Positions 37,701 through 49,700 of a DNA stretch of 64,000 nucleotides are shown in pieces (position 1 is the stretch's first letter; each line of letters starts with the position of its first letter). Source of the stretch: Trogon surrucura. Its lineage: Eukaryota; Chordata; Aves; Trogoniformes; Trogonidae. The position numbers were made by a program, and so were the translations under genes. The notes beneath the pieces are model-generated. The model made no database searches. It was not told where the DNA came from and saw nothing but the letters and a program-made list of their open reading frames with translations. The DNA is taken from NCBI GenBank assembly GCA_020746105.1, contig CM036618.1:119957161-120021160 (forward strand), read 5' to 3'.

Positions 37701-40700
37701 AGGGTAAGCATCGTTAAATGTAAAAAGTGTGATGTCTAAAAGACACGAGCAGTGCTGAAACACAGTCTCGAGGTGTCTCTGTACTATCTTAAAAAAATAT
37801 CTGGCTTTAGGCTTTGGGTCTGAAAATAGTCCTAGCCTTGCCCACGGTGTGTGTGTGTGCACTCCTATGTAGATAATGGGATTTGTATTGTAGTGATGCT
37901 ATAATTAAATACAGTAGCGAAATGCTTCTGCAGCCAACATAAAAATTAGAAATCTTGCACAGTAACCACAGAAGCTTCTCAGGAAATCATTCAAGCTCTC
38001 TCTTCCTGTCAGGCTGGGGAACATGCCTCTTAATTTCCCCTGACAGAAAGCACATCACCTCATCAGCAGCCCTGGAAAACGACAAAACAGCCCCGCCGAC
38101 AGAAGACTGACTGCCAAACACTTTCGTTGCCACCGCAGCAAGGGGCGCAGGGAGAGGAGAGGCGCGCTTCAGAAATCTCAGGGAAGTAGAATAATTTACC
38201 TCGCTACCTTTAGAGTCCCGCTCCTACGCCTTCCTCGTATTGCCACACAACATTCATCTCCTAGTAAAGGTGTGACCCTTGAAGAATTAATTTGAGACAG
38301 AGGGTACGAGGCTATTTTATTCTAGAAAAATTTATGCTCCTGAATCCGGATGCTGTGAAATTCTCGTACGGCGTTTGAGCCAAGGCAAACATCTCGATGC
38401 AAAATCTACACCTGGAGATCTCGCCCGTATTTCAGTGACGGAACGAATGCAGCTCAGTCACTTGCTGTGCTCGGTGCACTGACCTGGAGCCGGGGTAATC
38501 TCATCTGAAGTTACTGTGCAGTTTCTTAAAGGTGTCGTAGCACTGCGCGTAACAAAATGTAATGAACTTATTAAAATAAACATCAAAATTCTCTTGAATT
38601 GTGCTTCTGAATCACACGTTCAGTCTGGATGTCAAACGATGCATCAGGACAGAGGATCTTTACAAAAAATTACGGCAACATTTATTTTCAATATGTTCGT
38701 ATTACTGGGCTGCTCTTCTTTTTAAAAACCAAAGTTACGATAAGCCGGAAGCATTTTGTCATCACTCTGCATATTTGTGGAACTTATGCACCGGCATGTT
38801 TTTCCCCACACTAAAGGAGTGTAAGTCAAAGTGACAGAGATCAATGGTGTATATATTTAAGCACACCACCTCTGGTAAATATATTAATATTATATTTTTA
38901 TATAAATATACTACAATGAATCAGCTTCCTGCTACAGTGAAATTACACAGTCAGATAGACGACTGCATAATTTATATTGGTGTGTGAAGGATTCTAGTTT
39001 TCATATTGCAAAAATAATTTTCTGACTGTGAACTGGGTGGAAACTGGTGCAGTGATGTCTGCAAGAGCATTCGAACAGTCTAAACGTCAAACCTGGAGAG
39101 TTTTGACTGTCTCATTTTGGTTGGGATTAGACTCTTGGCATGCAGTTGAGTGGAATGTATTGGGATAATTCAGGGCTTCCAAGAGTTGCTGCAGTGATGA
39201 TAAAATCTAGGGCCCGCAGTTTTTCGGTCGTGTAGTTGGGTGATCATCCGTTGTGTGATGGAAAGGCTCTCCACACGTAGATGAGGTGCTTGGGGTCATA
39301 GTGAAGCTGGCATTGCTCGGTTAACGGTTGGACTCAATGATCTTAAAGGTCTTTTCCAACCTAGAAGATTCTATGATTCCATTTTTTTATTTATGACATC
39401 TGCCAATCATTTGGCCAGCAGCGGAGTCGGAGGACGCTTGAGGAAGTGTGGGACACGGCAATGTTCCAGCAGACCTGAGGCCGTGCACCTCCTGCTTCCA
39501 GCCCTGTAGACATGGTCACTGCAGTAGATGATCAATCCCTTGTAACGTTAAATGCACAATCCTCCCCAGTTATGTGTCTGTGTAGGTATATTCTGTGCAT
39601 GCATACGTGTATTACAAGCATGAGGAACATATATATGTGTGCCGAGCATAGGTTGGCACATTGGTTTTCTGATCTGGATGGAGGTTTTTATTATATATAG
39701 TTCTCTAAGTTTTAGAGATCCAAGTCTTGACCAGCGATGAAGTTATGATTTCATTTAGGTACATGTTATACTTGGAACATTTCAGAGCCAAGCTCGCTGG
39801 CTGTGACCTTTCTCTTGCCTGTGAAATTCATGACTGTAATAATGGACAACCATTGGCTCAGCTTCAGAGATTTGTGCGTCGTAGTGATTTGGGAGTTAAG
39901 AAATGTTATAACTATGCGAGTAGCTACTTTGGTTTGAACGAGTTTGGCAGAACTTACAAGCTTTAGAAAATGCAGCTGTTTCTTCTAAGATTTATCTGGA
40001 AAGCTAGCAGATTAGGAAGACAACTTGCCCATCTGAAAGTTCTGTGGAATTGTTCCCCAAATGCCTGTTAAAATAAAACTTAATTTAGATAAAGAAATCG
40101 TTCCTGATTTTAGCTTTCATACCTTGCGTTGACTCTAGAGAGTATGTCCGAGGCTGTTGTAGCAGTAGGGCTTTTTGATTTGTGCAAATTGTTTTTTTTA
40201 AGAAACACTATTTTAAAAAATCTGCAATGAAAGTATTTATTAGCAAATAAGTATAAAAACCATCTCCCTAGAGCCAGGAGGGGGTTGTGGTGGTAGTTGT
40301 TTTGCGTTGTTTGTTTCTGGCAGTGACATGATGCAGTGCTATTTAATAAAATATAATTTCTGCAGGGGTGGGATTTTGAAGCCCTTGAAAATGCTACCAC
40401 TTACAATCCTGTATGGGTTAAGGAGTCAGTAATGCAGTGAAAATAAGTCCCAAGGATGTAATTATAGGATGCTGTTTGGTTGTGGACTGCTTGTCCTGCC
40501 AACATGAAGAAGCTGGCGCAACCGAGAAGAATTGTTTGGAGAAATTTGAGGAATATAATTGGGGCGTGCTGGTGAGACTTGATGCAGAGCAAACATCTCT
40601 CCTGTCTCCTCCGCTACCCCACATCAGTTTATATATCTCATCTGAAGATATTTGGGCATTTCTTTAAAATTAGCCAAGATAGAGTTGAACCGGAGAATGG

Positions 40701-43700
40701 GGATAAATTATTGTATTGCAGAATTGCTCTGTGTTTTCAGGGTGCTTACATTCAATGTTTATAGTGAAACTCCTCATTTAATTCAGTATATTTCTGCTCC
40801 TTGTTACCAGCCATAAACTCTCTACAGCCCTGTATGTGCTGACGTACTAAAAAATGATACATCTTGCTTATTATTTCGATATCATCAAATACCCAGGGGA
40901 ATTCGTGCAGGAGGCATTTTTACACAAGGCTTTCACTGGCAAAACAGCTCCAGCAGTACCAACGTGAGGCTGCATATTTCTGTCTTGTACAGTGAGAGCT
41001 GGGAGGAAGTTGGTTTTGTGCCTTCGAGTGCAAACAGAAACTATGTGGAGTGGACTTGCTTTCTGTGCATCGCTCCCAGCAGCAGTGAGTTAGCAGACCA
41101 GGTTCATTGGTACTTGTTACCAACTCTTGAGTCTTTGGTGTGTTTTCCAGTTACAGCTGTCCGGAATTTGTTCAAGCATTTTATTTGTTGGTGTACATGA
41201 AAGGAAGACAGCTCCCTTGCTCTCTCACCAGCATAGCTTGCCGTAGTTCCTACAGAATAAAAAAGAAAGGAGACCTTTGAACACCTCTGTGGAGTAGCTC
41301 CTGAAAGGACAGATCTGAATGGTTATTTTCAGGAGTTGTGCTGCTGCCTTGTTTTCGTTTTCAGTGTTGTAAATGGGATTTTGCCTGCTCACGTGGATTC
41401 TCTTCAGAAATTAAAGATATCTGCTTGCAGCACGGACACATGTTTGAATGGGGGTTTGACCTACAGTTAAGTTACAGCTCAAGAAATCCCGCTTCCCATC
41501 TTCTTAGCTGCTATCACTGTGTGGGTGCGTGCTCTTGGCCTGTCCCTGCTGTGAAGGCAGAAGCTGTAGTTCAGAGCGCAACAGGCGTCCATTGACAGGA
41601 CAAGGGGCAATGGGTGCAAGCTGGAACATAGGAGGTTCCATAAAAATATTAGAAAAAACTTTTTCACAGTGAGGGTGACAGAGCCCTGGCCCAGGCTGCC
41701 CAGGGAGGGTGTGGAGTCTCCTTCTTTGGAGACATTCAAAACCCGCCTGGACGCGTTCCTGTGCGCTCTGCTGTAGGTGATCCTGCTCTGGCAGGGGGGC
41801 TGGACTAGATGATCTCTGAGGTCCCTTCCAACCTCAAACATTCTGTGATTCTGTGATTCTGGAAGGTCCCTCAGGTCCAGCTCATGTGTCAGCTGGAGTC
41901 CAACAATGCCGCCTTCTGCAACGTAACTTCAGTGATGGCTCTTAGATCCAATGTTGTTACGTTTACGATACATCAGGAAAGACAAACGACACAAGAGTAC
42001 ATTTGGATACCACAGCTTTTGAAAGACCGAATGCAATCTTTTAAGACAGACAGAATTTCTGAAGAGATCCTTCTTCCTTTTTAGTTGGTGCTGCGACATC
42101 AGATTCGGTTTGCAACTTTGTCTTTATGCGAGCAAACGGTGGCAGTCTAATTCCTAAATTTGCTTTCTGTCACTCATTTGTGACAAAATCCGTTGTTGTC
42201 TTAGCAGTAGTACAGACCAGCTCGTAATAACGTCAGTAGAAACGTGTAATGTGGTATTTGCTAGTAACGTGTAGTACAACTCATGAATATTTGGCGTTTT
42301 CTTCTTCACGGCTGCTTCGTAGTTGAAAGAGAATTTTCTCATTTGAGCCTGTCAGTTCTGATGCTGATTCATCCTTTAATGTCTTCCAGCTTGCCACTTT
42401 AGAATTCCCTCCAAAGAAGCTCTTTGGAAACAAGGATGAACGAGTGATCGCAGAACGACGGAGTCACTTAGAGGTAATGCCAACATTTTAACAGGCTTCT
42501 GCAGTGTATTTACGTGGAGGACGCTCTACTTGACCAACAGAAACCATTCCCATATGGTCAAAGTTAAATAGGCTGCTTGTAAGCGTGAGGTTAACTTGCT
42601 GCCTCATTTAACACAGGAGATGGCAGCAGTAGATTGCAAAGTAATGAAACGTACCTTAAAAAATTAATTAGTCCCCATCTAGGAAAAAAAAGCATTTCTT
42701 TAGAGGTATTCATAGGAGGTGTATTTAAGGGGAAAGGTTGTGGGTGAGGTAAGTATTCGCTGTAGACAGATGGTCTCTGTGCAAGACAAAATTAAAAAAA
42801 AATGTTGCTACTTAAAACGCAATTTGCTAGCTGAAGATTTACTATTTTATCATAGTTACTATATCCAAATACCTCATGGCAGAAGGAAAGTGGTATTTAG
42901 GCACATTTGAGCTTTATTTTTTGTAACTCAGCTTTCTGAGTGTGTTTTTTCCTCTCAGTTAATTTAAAAAAAAATATTTTTTTGCGGACAAGGTTACTGA
43001 GCTTATGAGGGTTTGGGATTTTTTACTTGTTCTGCAGCGCCGTGTGGATGGCAGAATTTCGACTCCTATCACACTTCAGGTCTTTATATTTCTATGTTCG
43101 TGCGTGTGTTATTGCAGCCCAGGGACAGGAGATGGGGTTTTGGGAAAGAAGAGGTGTGAACTGTATTGTAACCACACGGGGATCATGCAAGTCATTAAGA
43201 ATTGTATTCTTTGTAGAGCTAAGTAGCATTAAGTAGAGCTTTAGAGAAATTAATAGAAAAGCAGATTGCTTCCAACTGGAATCTTTTCTTGCATGTTCTG
43301 AATTTTTTCTATATACTTCACCTTCTCTTTGATCTGCCAACAAAACATCCTCCCACTGACTTTTGATGTGAGGCTGTCTTACACGTAGCCCAAAATGTAA
43401 TCTACTTTTTTTTGTTGTTGTTTGTTTCATGTCCTCTGTAGAGGGCATAAAGGCATAGCCACGTTACACTCTAGTACTCAATTAGCATATTTCTGTACCA
43501 GTAAGAAATTTAATCCCTTAATCTTTCTGACCTTTAATTGATTTACTGACAGATTTTATTGTAATGTTTCTAAATGTTGAAACTCCTGTGTATAGTGATG
43601 CTTTGATCGTGGTCATATCGTTCTTATACCTCTCTGTATAGTCAGTTTTTAGCTTAAAATTAAAGTGTCTCTATTTTAACTGAATTAAATCATTACAACT

Positions 43701-46700
43701 TTAGTGCCTATATATTTTGCAAACATGATAGTAATTACGACTATCAGGGAGCGTAGTGATAGGACAAGGGGTAACGGTTTCAAACTGAAAGATGTTGGAT
43801 TTAAATGAGATATTAGGAGGAAATTCTTTCCTCCGTGGGGGTGGTGAGACATTGGAACAGGTTGCCCAGAGAAGTTGTAGATGTGCCACATCCACAACGG
43901 GGAGTGCTCAGGGCCAGGCTGGAGGGGGCTCTGAGCAAGTTGGTCTAGTGGGAGGTGTCCTTGCCCGTGGCAAGGGAGTTGGAACTACGTGATCTTTAAG
44001 GTTGCTTCCAGCTCAAACCATTCCATGATGTGACCACTGTTCGCATGAATATATTTTGCCACGGGCCATATAGCACACTTGACCATACCTAATAATAACC
44101 ACCTAATTTCCAAAGTCATGTAGCGCTTCGAAGTCTTGAAGCACATCCTCAGTTACGCTGGGGAAGTGCGTGGCAGGCAGAAAAAGTGCGGTAGGGGAAG
44201 GTGGCACAGGCACCAGTTCTGTTTAAAATACTGGCTGTTGCTGCCTCGTGGCTTTCAATCCGATACGATCCTTGAGCACGCTTTAGTGGGCTGAACAGAA
44301 AGTAGTAAACGGATGGATTGGCTCTCTAAGGGGTGTGGTTTCTCAGCTTTTTGACCATAGCACATTTCTCACATGGGATCAGGTACAAGGTGAGGGCATT
44401 AGACTTTGGTAACGAGCCAAAGCATGGCTTGTGTTCGGTTGGCTTTCATACCTGATCCTGTACCTTAATTTGCTGAAAACACTTTGCAATCTCTTTCAAG
44501 CCTCACAGGTAATGTGTTATTAGGGCTGTAGTGTGGTATAAAAGTTGATTTGATAGTTCTGCATGGTTAGTCAAGAGCTAATGAGCTTATACAGCATTTT
44601 CAGAAAAAGCAGAGCACAGCTTCCAGGCCAACAAAAACCTGTATTTTGACCCAATGTCTGAACTGACTTTATTGACTAAAAATAGATGACAGCCTGACAA
44701 ATAGGAGTCTAGTAAGTGTTCTGAACAGTATTCTGTGTCGTAGGATCATTAATAGAACTGTCAGTCCCAGTGATAGGTGACAAATTAGTCTGCTCTTCCA
44801 ATTTTTTTGCATTACGTATTTATACATCTTGAATAGGCTGCGACTTCACATTGGTTTTTCTGAGCTTTTTGGATTGAAGTGGGATAGCCCAGCTTTTGAC
44901 TAGGCTGGTGTTTTCCTCAGGTCATCTCTGAGCAGCAGCTGTTCCTTTTTTTTAATTTTGTGGTACCTTTCAAGGCAACTGGAATCGGGGTGGGGGGCTG
45001 GCTGTAGGGTTTGGTTTGTTTTGAGATTGTCATGTCAAGTTACCTTATTTCAGTTTGAGATTGCAAGTGGCCACATTTTATCGTAATGGAGATGAAATTG
45101 CTTGGAATAAAAGACTCCAGAGAGCTTCAGAGCTTCAGAATAAAAGACTCCAGAGAGGATTCTGGTGTAAAATCACAGTAAACTGAAAATTTATGTAAAA
45201 CATAAAGTTCTTTTACTTATCCTAGATGGTACAAATGCTTAATAACCACGAGTTTCACAGTACCTCGTTGGTAGGAAAGTGCATAATGTGTACTATTTTT
45301 GTGTCAGATGAACCTGAGAAGTCTTTATCTCTAGTGTGATGTGTAGTTGCGATGTTAACACACTTGCTTTGGTGTTTATTGGTGTAATACAAAGTCTTCT
45401 GAGCAGTATCTTACATTTCCATCAGGTTTGGAAAAACAACATGCAAGTTTGTGCAGAGGTTTTGCCTGTACAACTCGAGAGAAAACACCTAAATTGTATT
45501 TAAAATTACCTATCCAAAATGCCCTATTGCAATCTATTAATTTAATATTTCATCAGGGACCTGTTGCAGGGCAAAACTCTAAATTAATTGTTCGGCGGTC
45601 TAAAGACTGTAATTTCACTTCAGAGCCAACCTTGCTTGATTAAATCCGCCTTAAATGGAACAGCCAAGAATTCTTTTGATTAAAGTTAATGAGTAGAAGT
45701 TAGTGTGTATCTCTCCCTTCATGCAATTAGAAATCAGCAGATAAGAGCGTAGGATCCTTTTTAGAAATGAGATCAGATGATGCGTAGTCTTCTATTTTTT
45801 CAAGTAAAAGCTTTATAAAGGAAACACGTGTCGCAAGAGATACGTGATTCGGTGAACGTATCTGTTCCCGTTTTAACTGCAGGACGCGCTTTCTTCCTTT
45901 AGTGAGTTGCTGGATCTGTGGACGACAGTAAAAAGAAGTTTTCCTGAAATTCCAGCTTCCCTGGATACTGCGTTTCTCTATCATATTGTTCCCCCGATTA
46001 TTTTTCTTCTTCTGTTAGACTCCTTTCCAAACGAAACAATTCTATGATTCTTTGCTTTGTTGTCGTAATGAAGATTAACCAATTTTCCCATTGTGCAGCC
46101 AGAAAAACTGGGCAGGACTCTAAGCTGACACAGCAGATTGAGTTGTGTTTCTTGCCTCCTTGGTCAGAAGTCCCTTGCAGTCGTGGACCCACTGGGCTTT
46201 GTCTTCTGCTCTTGCTGTCACCAGTGGGTTTAGGAAAATATTTATGTTGACAAAATCCCAACAGGGTCTTGCTTAAAGAAAAACTAACTGCCCCAAGCCT
46301 CAGCCTGTCTCCTCATCTCTCTTCCCCGTTTCCCCATTCCCTTTTCCCACTGCTGCATTTTTACAGGTTGGTTTGTGGACAGCAAAGGGAAACCAGTAAA
46401 ATCCCCGACTGGGAACGCGCCGACAGACAGCTCAGCGGTCAGTAGGAGTTGTGTGTTTCCTTTTGCTGCCACTTAGAGAGCTCAGGTTGTGAAAGAAAGT
46501 CAGCCTGTAACGGCACAGTAAGGTGAGCCTGCATGAGGTTTGGTAGGAGCACATACATCTTCCTGGCATTGTCTCTGCTCTTCATTTTTCTTGGTACCTC
46601 GAACCTCTTTAAAAGATAGACACGCTCAATTTATTTAAAATTAATAATACAATTGTCCTTAACCTCCTCACTTCCTGATGTCGTCTGATGAGCTTTTCGA

Positions 46701-49700
46701 TGATAGGTGTTAATGCAAGAGGCAGAAATAAATCTTGTACGGACGACATAATTCAATTTTGCTCTCGCATCTGTAGAACTGGCTGGGGAAAGCATCATCG
46801 ACAGTTGAACTGACTGACATCTTACTATTTCCTACAGTCAAAATTAAGCTTCCAAACCAAGATTCTTTAATTTAGGAGCTAAATGCTTTTTTGAGCTTTA
46901 GTTTATATTCTCATTTGAGTTCCTTTGCATTTCTAGGGATTCTTTTTTATGGGGCTCCCTAAAGCTACCCACTGTGGCTTTCACCAGAGATTCCGCTTGG
47001 TTTGCGTGGCTCCAAGAACCTGGCTCTTAAGGAAAATGTGAAATAACAGAAATAGCACCTTTCCTTGAACTTGAATTCATTCTTCTTGTTTAAATGTATC
47101 GTTAGGTTCAAAGTTAACAGGTTGGTGGCAACCAGCAAAAGAAATTTCTGAAGAAAATCTCAAAAGTATTTGCCGACAATATTTGGGCAAACAGAACGTT
47201 TCGAGTCCGAGACCTCATTTCTTGAGGTTTTCCTTGAAGTCATGAGGACAGAAATATTTTAATGAGATTTTTAGGTGATTCATCATCTGAACATTCAGTA
47301 TGAACTTAATGAGTACATCCCACCAGCCTTTGTTTCACCGCCCCATCCCTTAATATTTAACTGAGACGATTTTCTCTGTCACAGGTGAATTGATGTTTCT
47401 ATTGCAAAAACCCTGTGGAGTGGGGCCAGAGTTACCATTTCTGTTTGATTTTTTTTTTTTCCCGACTCTGACACCAGTTACAAAGACCTTTCAGAGCTAC
47501 TGATTATGTGTCAGTTCAAAGTGATTATTAAAAGGAAATTATTAGACTCCAGTATCAGCTTACAACAACATCCCTAATACCAAAGCTTTTTAAGAAGAGC
47601 TTTAAAGCCAGCTGCTCGCCAGCCCAGCTCTTACAGAGTGAATGTTTGCCTCTGATGGTGCAGCTGTAAATACTGTTCTTAGAAGCGTCTCGGTGAGATG
47701 GACTTCAGAAAACATTGAGAATAATTTGGTACTCACTGAAAGATAAAAGGAAGCTTTTCCTTTTGTTCCAGACGTGAGCGCGCACCAGATACGACTTCTA
47801 GCGCAAAAGCAAACGGCTGCAAATGTCAGCGTTTGATAATCCCGGAGAAGGTTGTTTCACAACCCATAACCTGAACTACAGAATGCAGCATCTTGGAGCG
47901 ATGGTTTTAATTTTCCACTAGAAGACTAGGGGCGCAATGGGAGCAGAGAAGCAAAGGGCACAGGCACATCTGCAAAGACAAGAGCGTGTGTGGTTGGGCC
48001 GTATTTTGAATATCAATTATACGAAATCCATGTCACGGATCGTTTTCTAGGTTAGTCTGCACCAAGCGCGTTTCATAATCTCCACTCAGCGTTTAAAAAA
48101 ACCTAAGAGGAGAAATTTTCAGGAGCGGCACTAAAGTCTTGCCTCGCCTGCAGACAGTGATGTTTTGCCTTCAGCCACGTGAGAGCCATTTCCCACGTGG
48201 GGTTCCCAGCCCTCGGTGCCTCATCGGGGCTGCCCAAGGTCCACGTGGCTTTTCTCTTTTGAAGCGGCAGCCCTGAAAGAGGAGTCGTAGCAGCTCGTGG
48301 TGGTGAAGCATTTCATCTGGTTCTTGGGTGGTGCCGCTTCTCATGCGAGGCCCGGTTGGCTTCCAAAAGTGGATAAATGAAGTTAATTTTACTTATCGAT
48401 TGCAGTCGCTAGGTACAAATAAGTAGAAATTAGGACTTTGCGAGCATCAGCAGTTGATCCCACACTGATAAAATGGAACTTTGATTAAATACCGTAGACT
48501 CTCAGCCAGGCTCGCAGCAAATGCAAGACATTATTCTTATAATAGCAATACATGACAAAGATGGTGGTTTAGAAGGAAGGAAAGCCTGGGGTTATTTTCT
48601 GGATGAGTTAATTTTGGACTCTGGTCCAACAGGCTACTAGATGCAAAAGGAACAGTGAGCATAAGCAGCCCCTTGGTCTCATTTGCTCAGACTTGGTGCG
48701 TTTCTCAGGATCAGGTCTGAAACTTAGTTTTGCAGCTTTTGCTAAAGGTAATTTTACATCATATGCATGCCCTTTTACAATAATTTTGGTGTTTCTTTCT
48801 CTTCAATGATCCTAAAAGCCTTTTCCAATCTAGGTGACTCTGTGATTCTATAGTTCCAGATCCCTACCTCAAAAATTGGATCTTTTTGTGATAAAATGTT
48901 TTATCACCATTAGAACCGAAGAATTAAATAGAATGTGCAAGGCAGAGACTTTTTTGCTTTCCTTTTTAAAGATTTCTGGGTATCGGGGGAAAAAAGAAGG
49001 TACGTTTATCGTGATTCAGTAAGTTCCGAGTATGTGACAGCATATAGTTGGAACTCCAGTTTAGCTCCACATCCTAATGTGTTTTGCTGTCAGTTCAGAA
49101 TAAATTTCCCAACACCCTCCTACAAATCAAGTTTGGAAGTCGGGCGCCTTTATCGGTCTCCAATAACGGCTCTCCGCGTTCGGATGCGAGCGGATGAAAT
49201 AAAGGGAGCGCTCGCCCAAGGACGCCGGGTGGAGCTCGGCGCTATCCATTTTCAAAGCGAGCGCATCAGTCATCCTCCCGCATCCGATTTCACCAAAGGA
49301 TGGAGAGAGGCTGATGCATGTCAAGTGCTTTGGTAGCTGTTCGCCAAGGCCACTCCAGCAGGTGACACGCCGGAGCTGCTGGCCCAGGGGCGTGTGGTAA
49401 ATTTGATCCCGTCGTCGTTCTTTCTGAATTGGTTTCGACAGGACTTGTTTTGACTTGTGCTCCGGAGAAAAGATTGGTTTCCTTCGCTAGTCACGTCTGT
49501 TTTGATCTCTTCTAATATGGCTGTTCGCTTCCAAAAGAAGACTCATATTGATAGAGCACCTGTAAATCATAGCCCTTACTGCCTTTTTTTTTTTTATTCC
49601 TGCCAGCCTACAATTCAGTTTTTATTAGAGCTTCTGAAAGCCAGTGAATATAAGCTTTTAGCATGCAGACGTTGTAAGAAATATTAAGTCCTGTGGATTT

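Larger units (their letters stand above)
18401..42389. other. KIF16B ~24-kb intron
   Basis: This long intron splits the PX domain. It holds CR1 copies at 18472-19682, 23686-24240, 25522-25578, 35468-35565, 39225-39383 and 41588-41862, tandem duplications at 25241-25298 and 29711-29836, and GC-richer ORF-dense patches near 29300-29650 and 34270-35110. Most of the rest (19.7-23.6, 24.2-29.2, 29.9-34.2 and 35.6-39.2 kb) is unique AT-rich sequence in which I see no exon or RNA gene. Confidence 0.5.
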
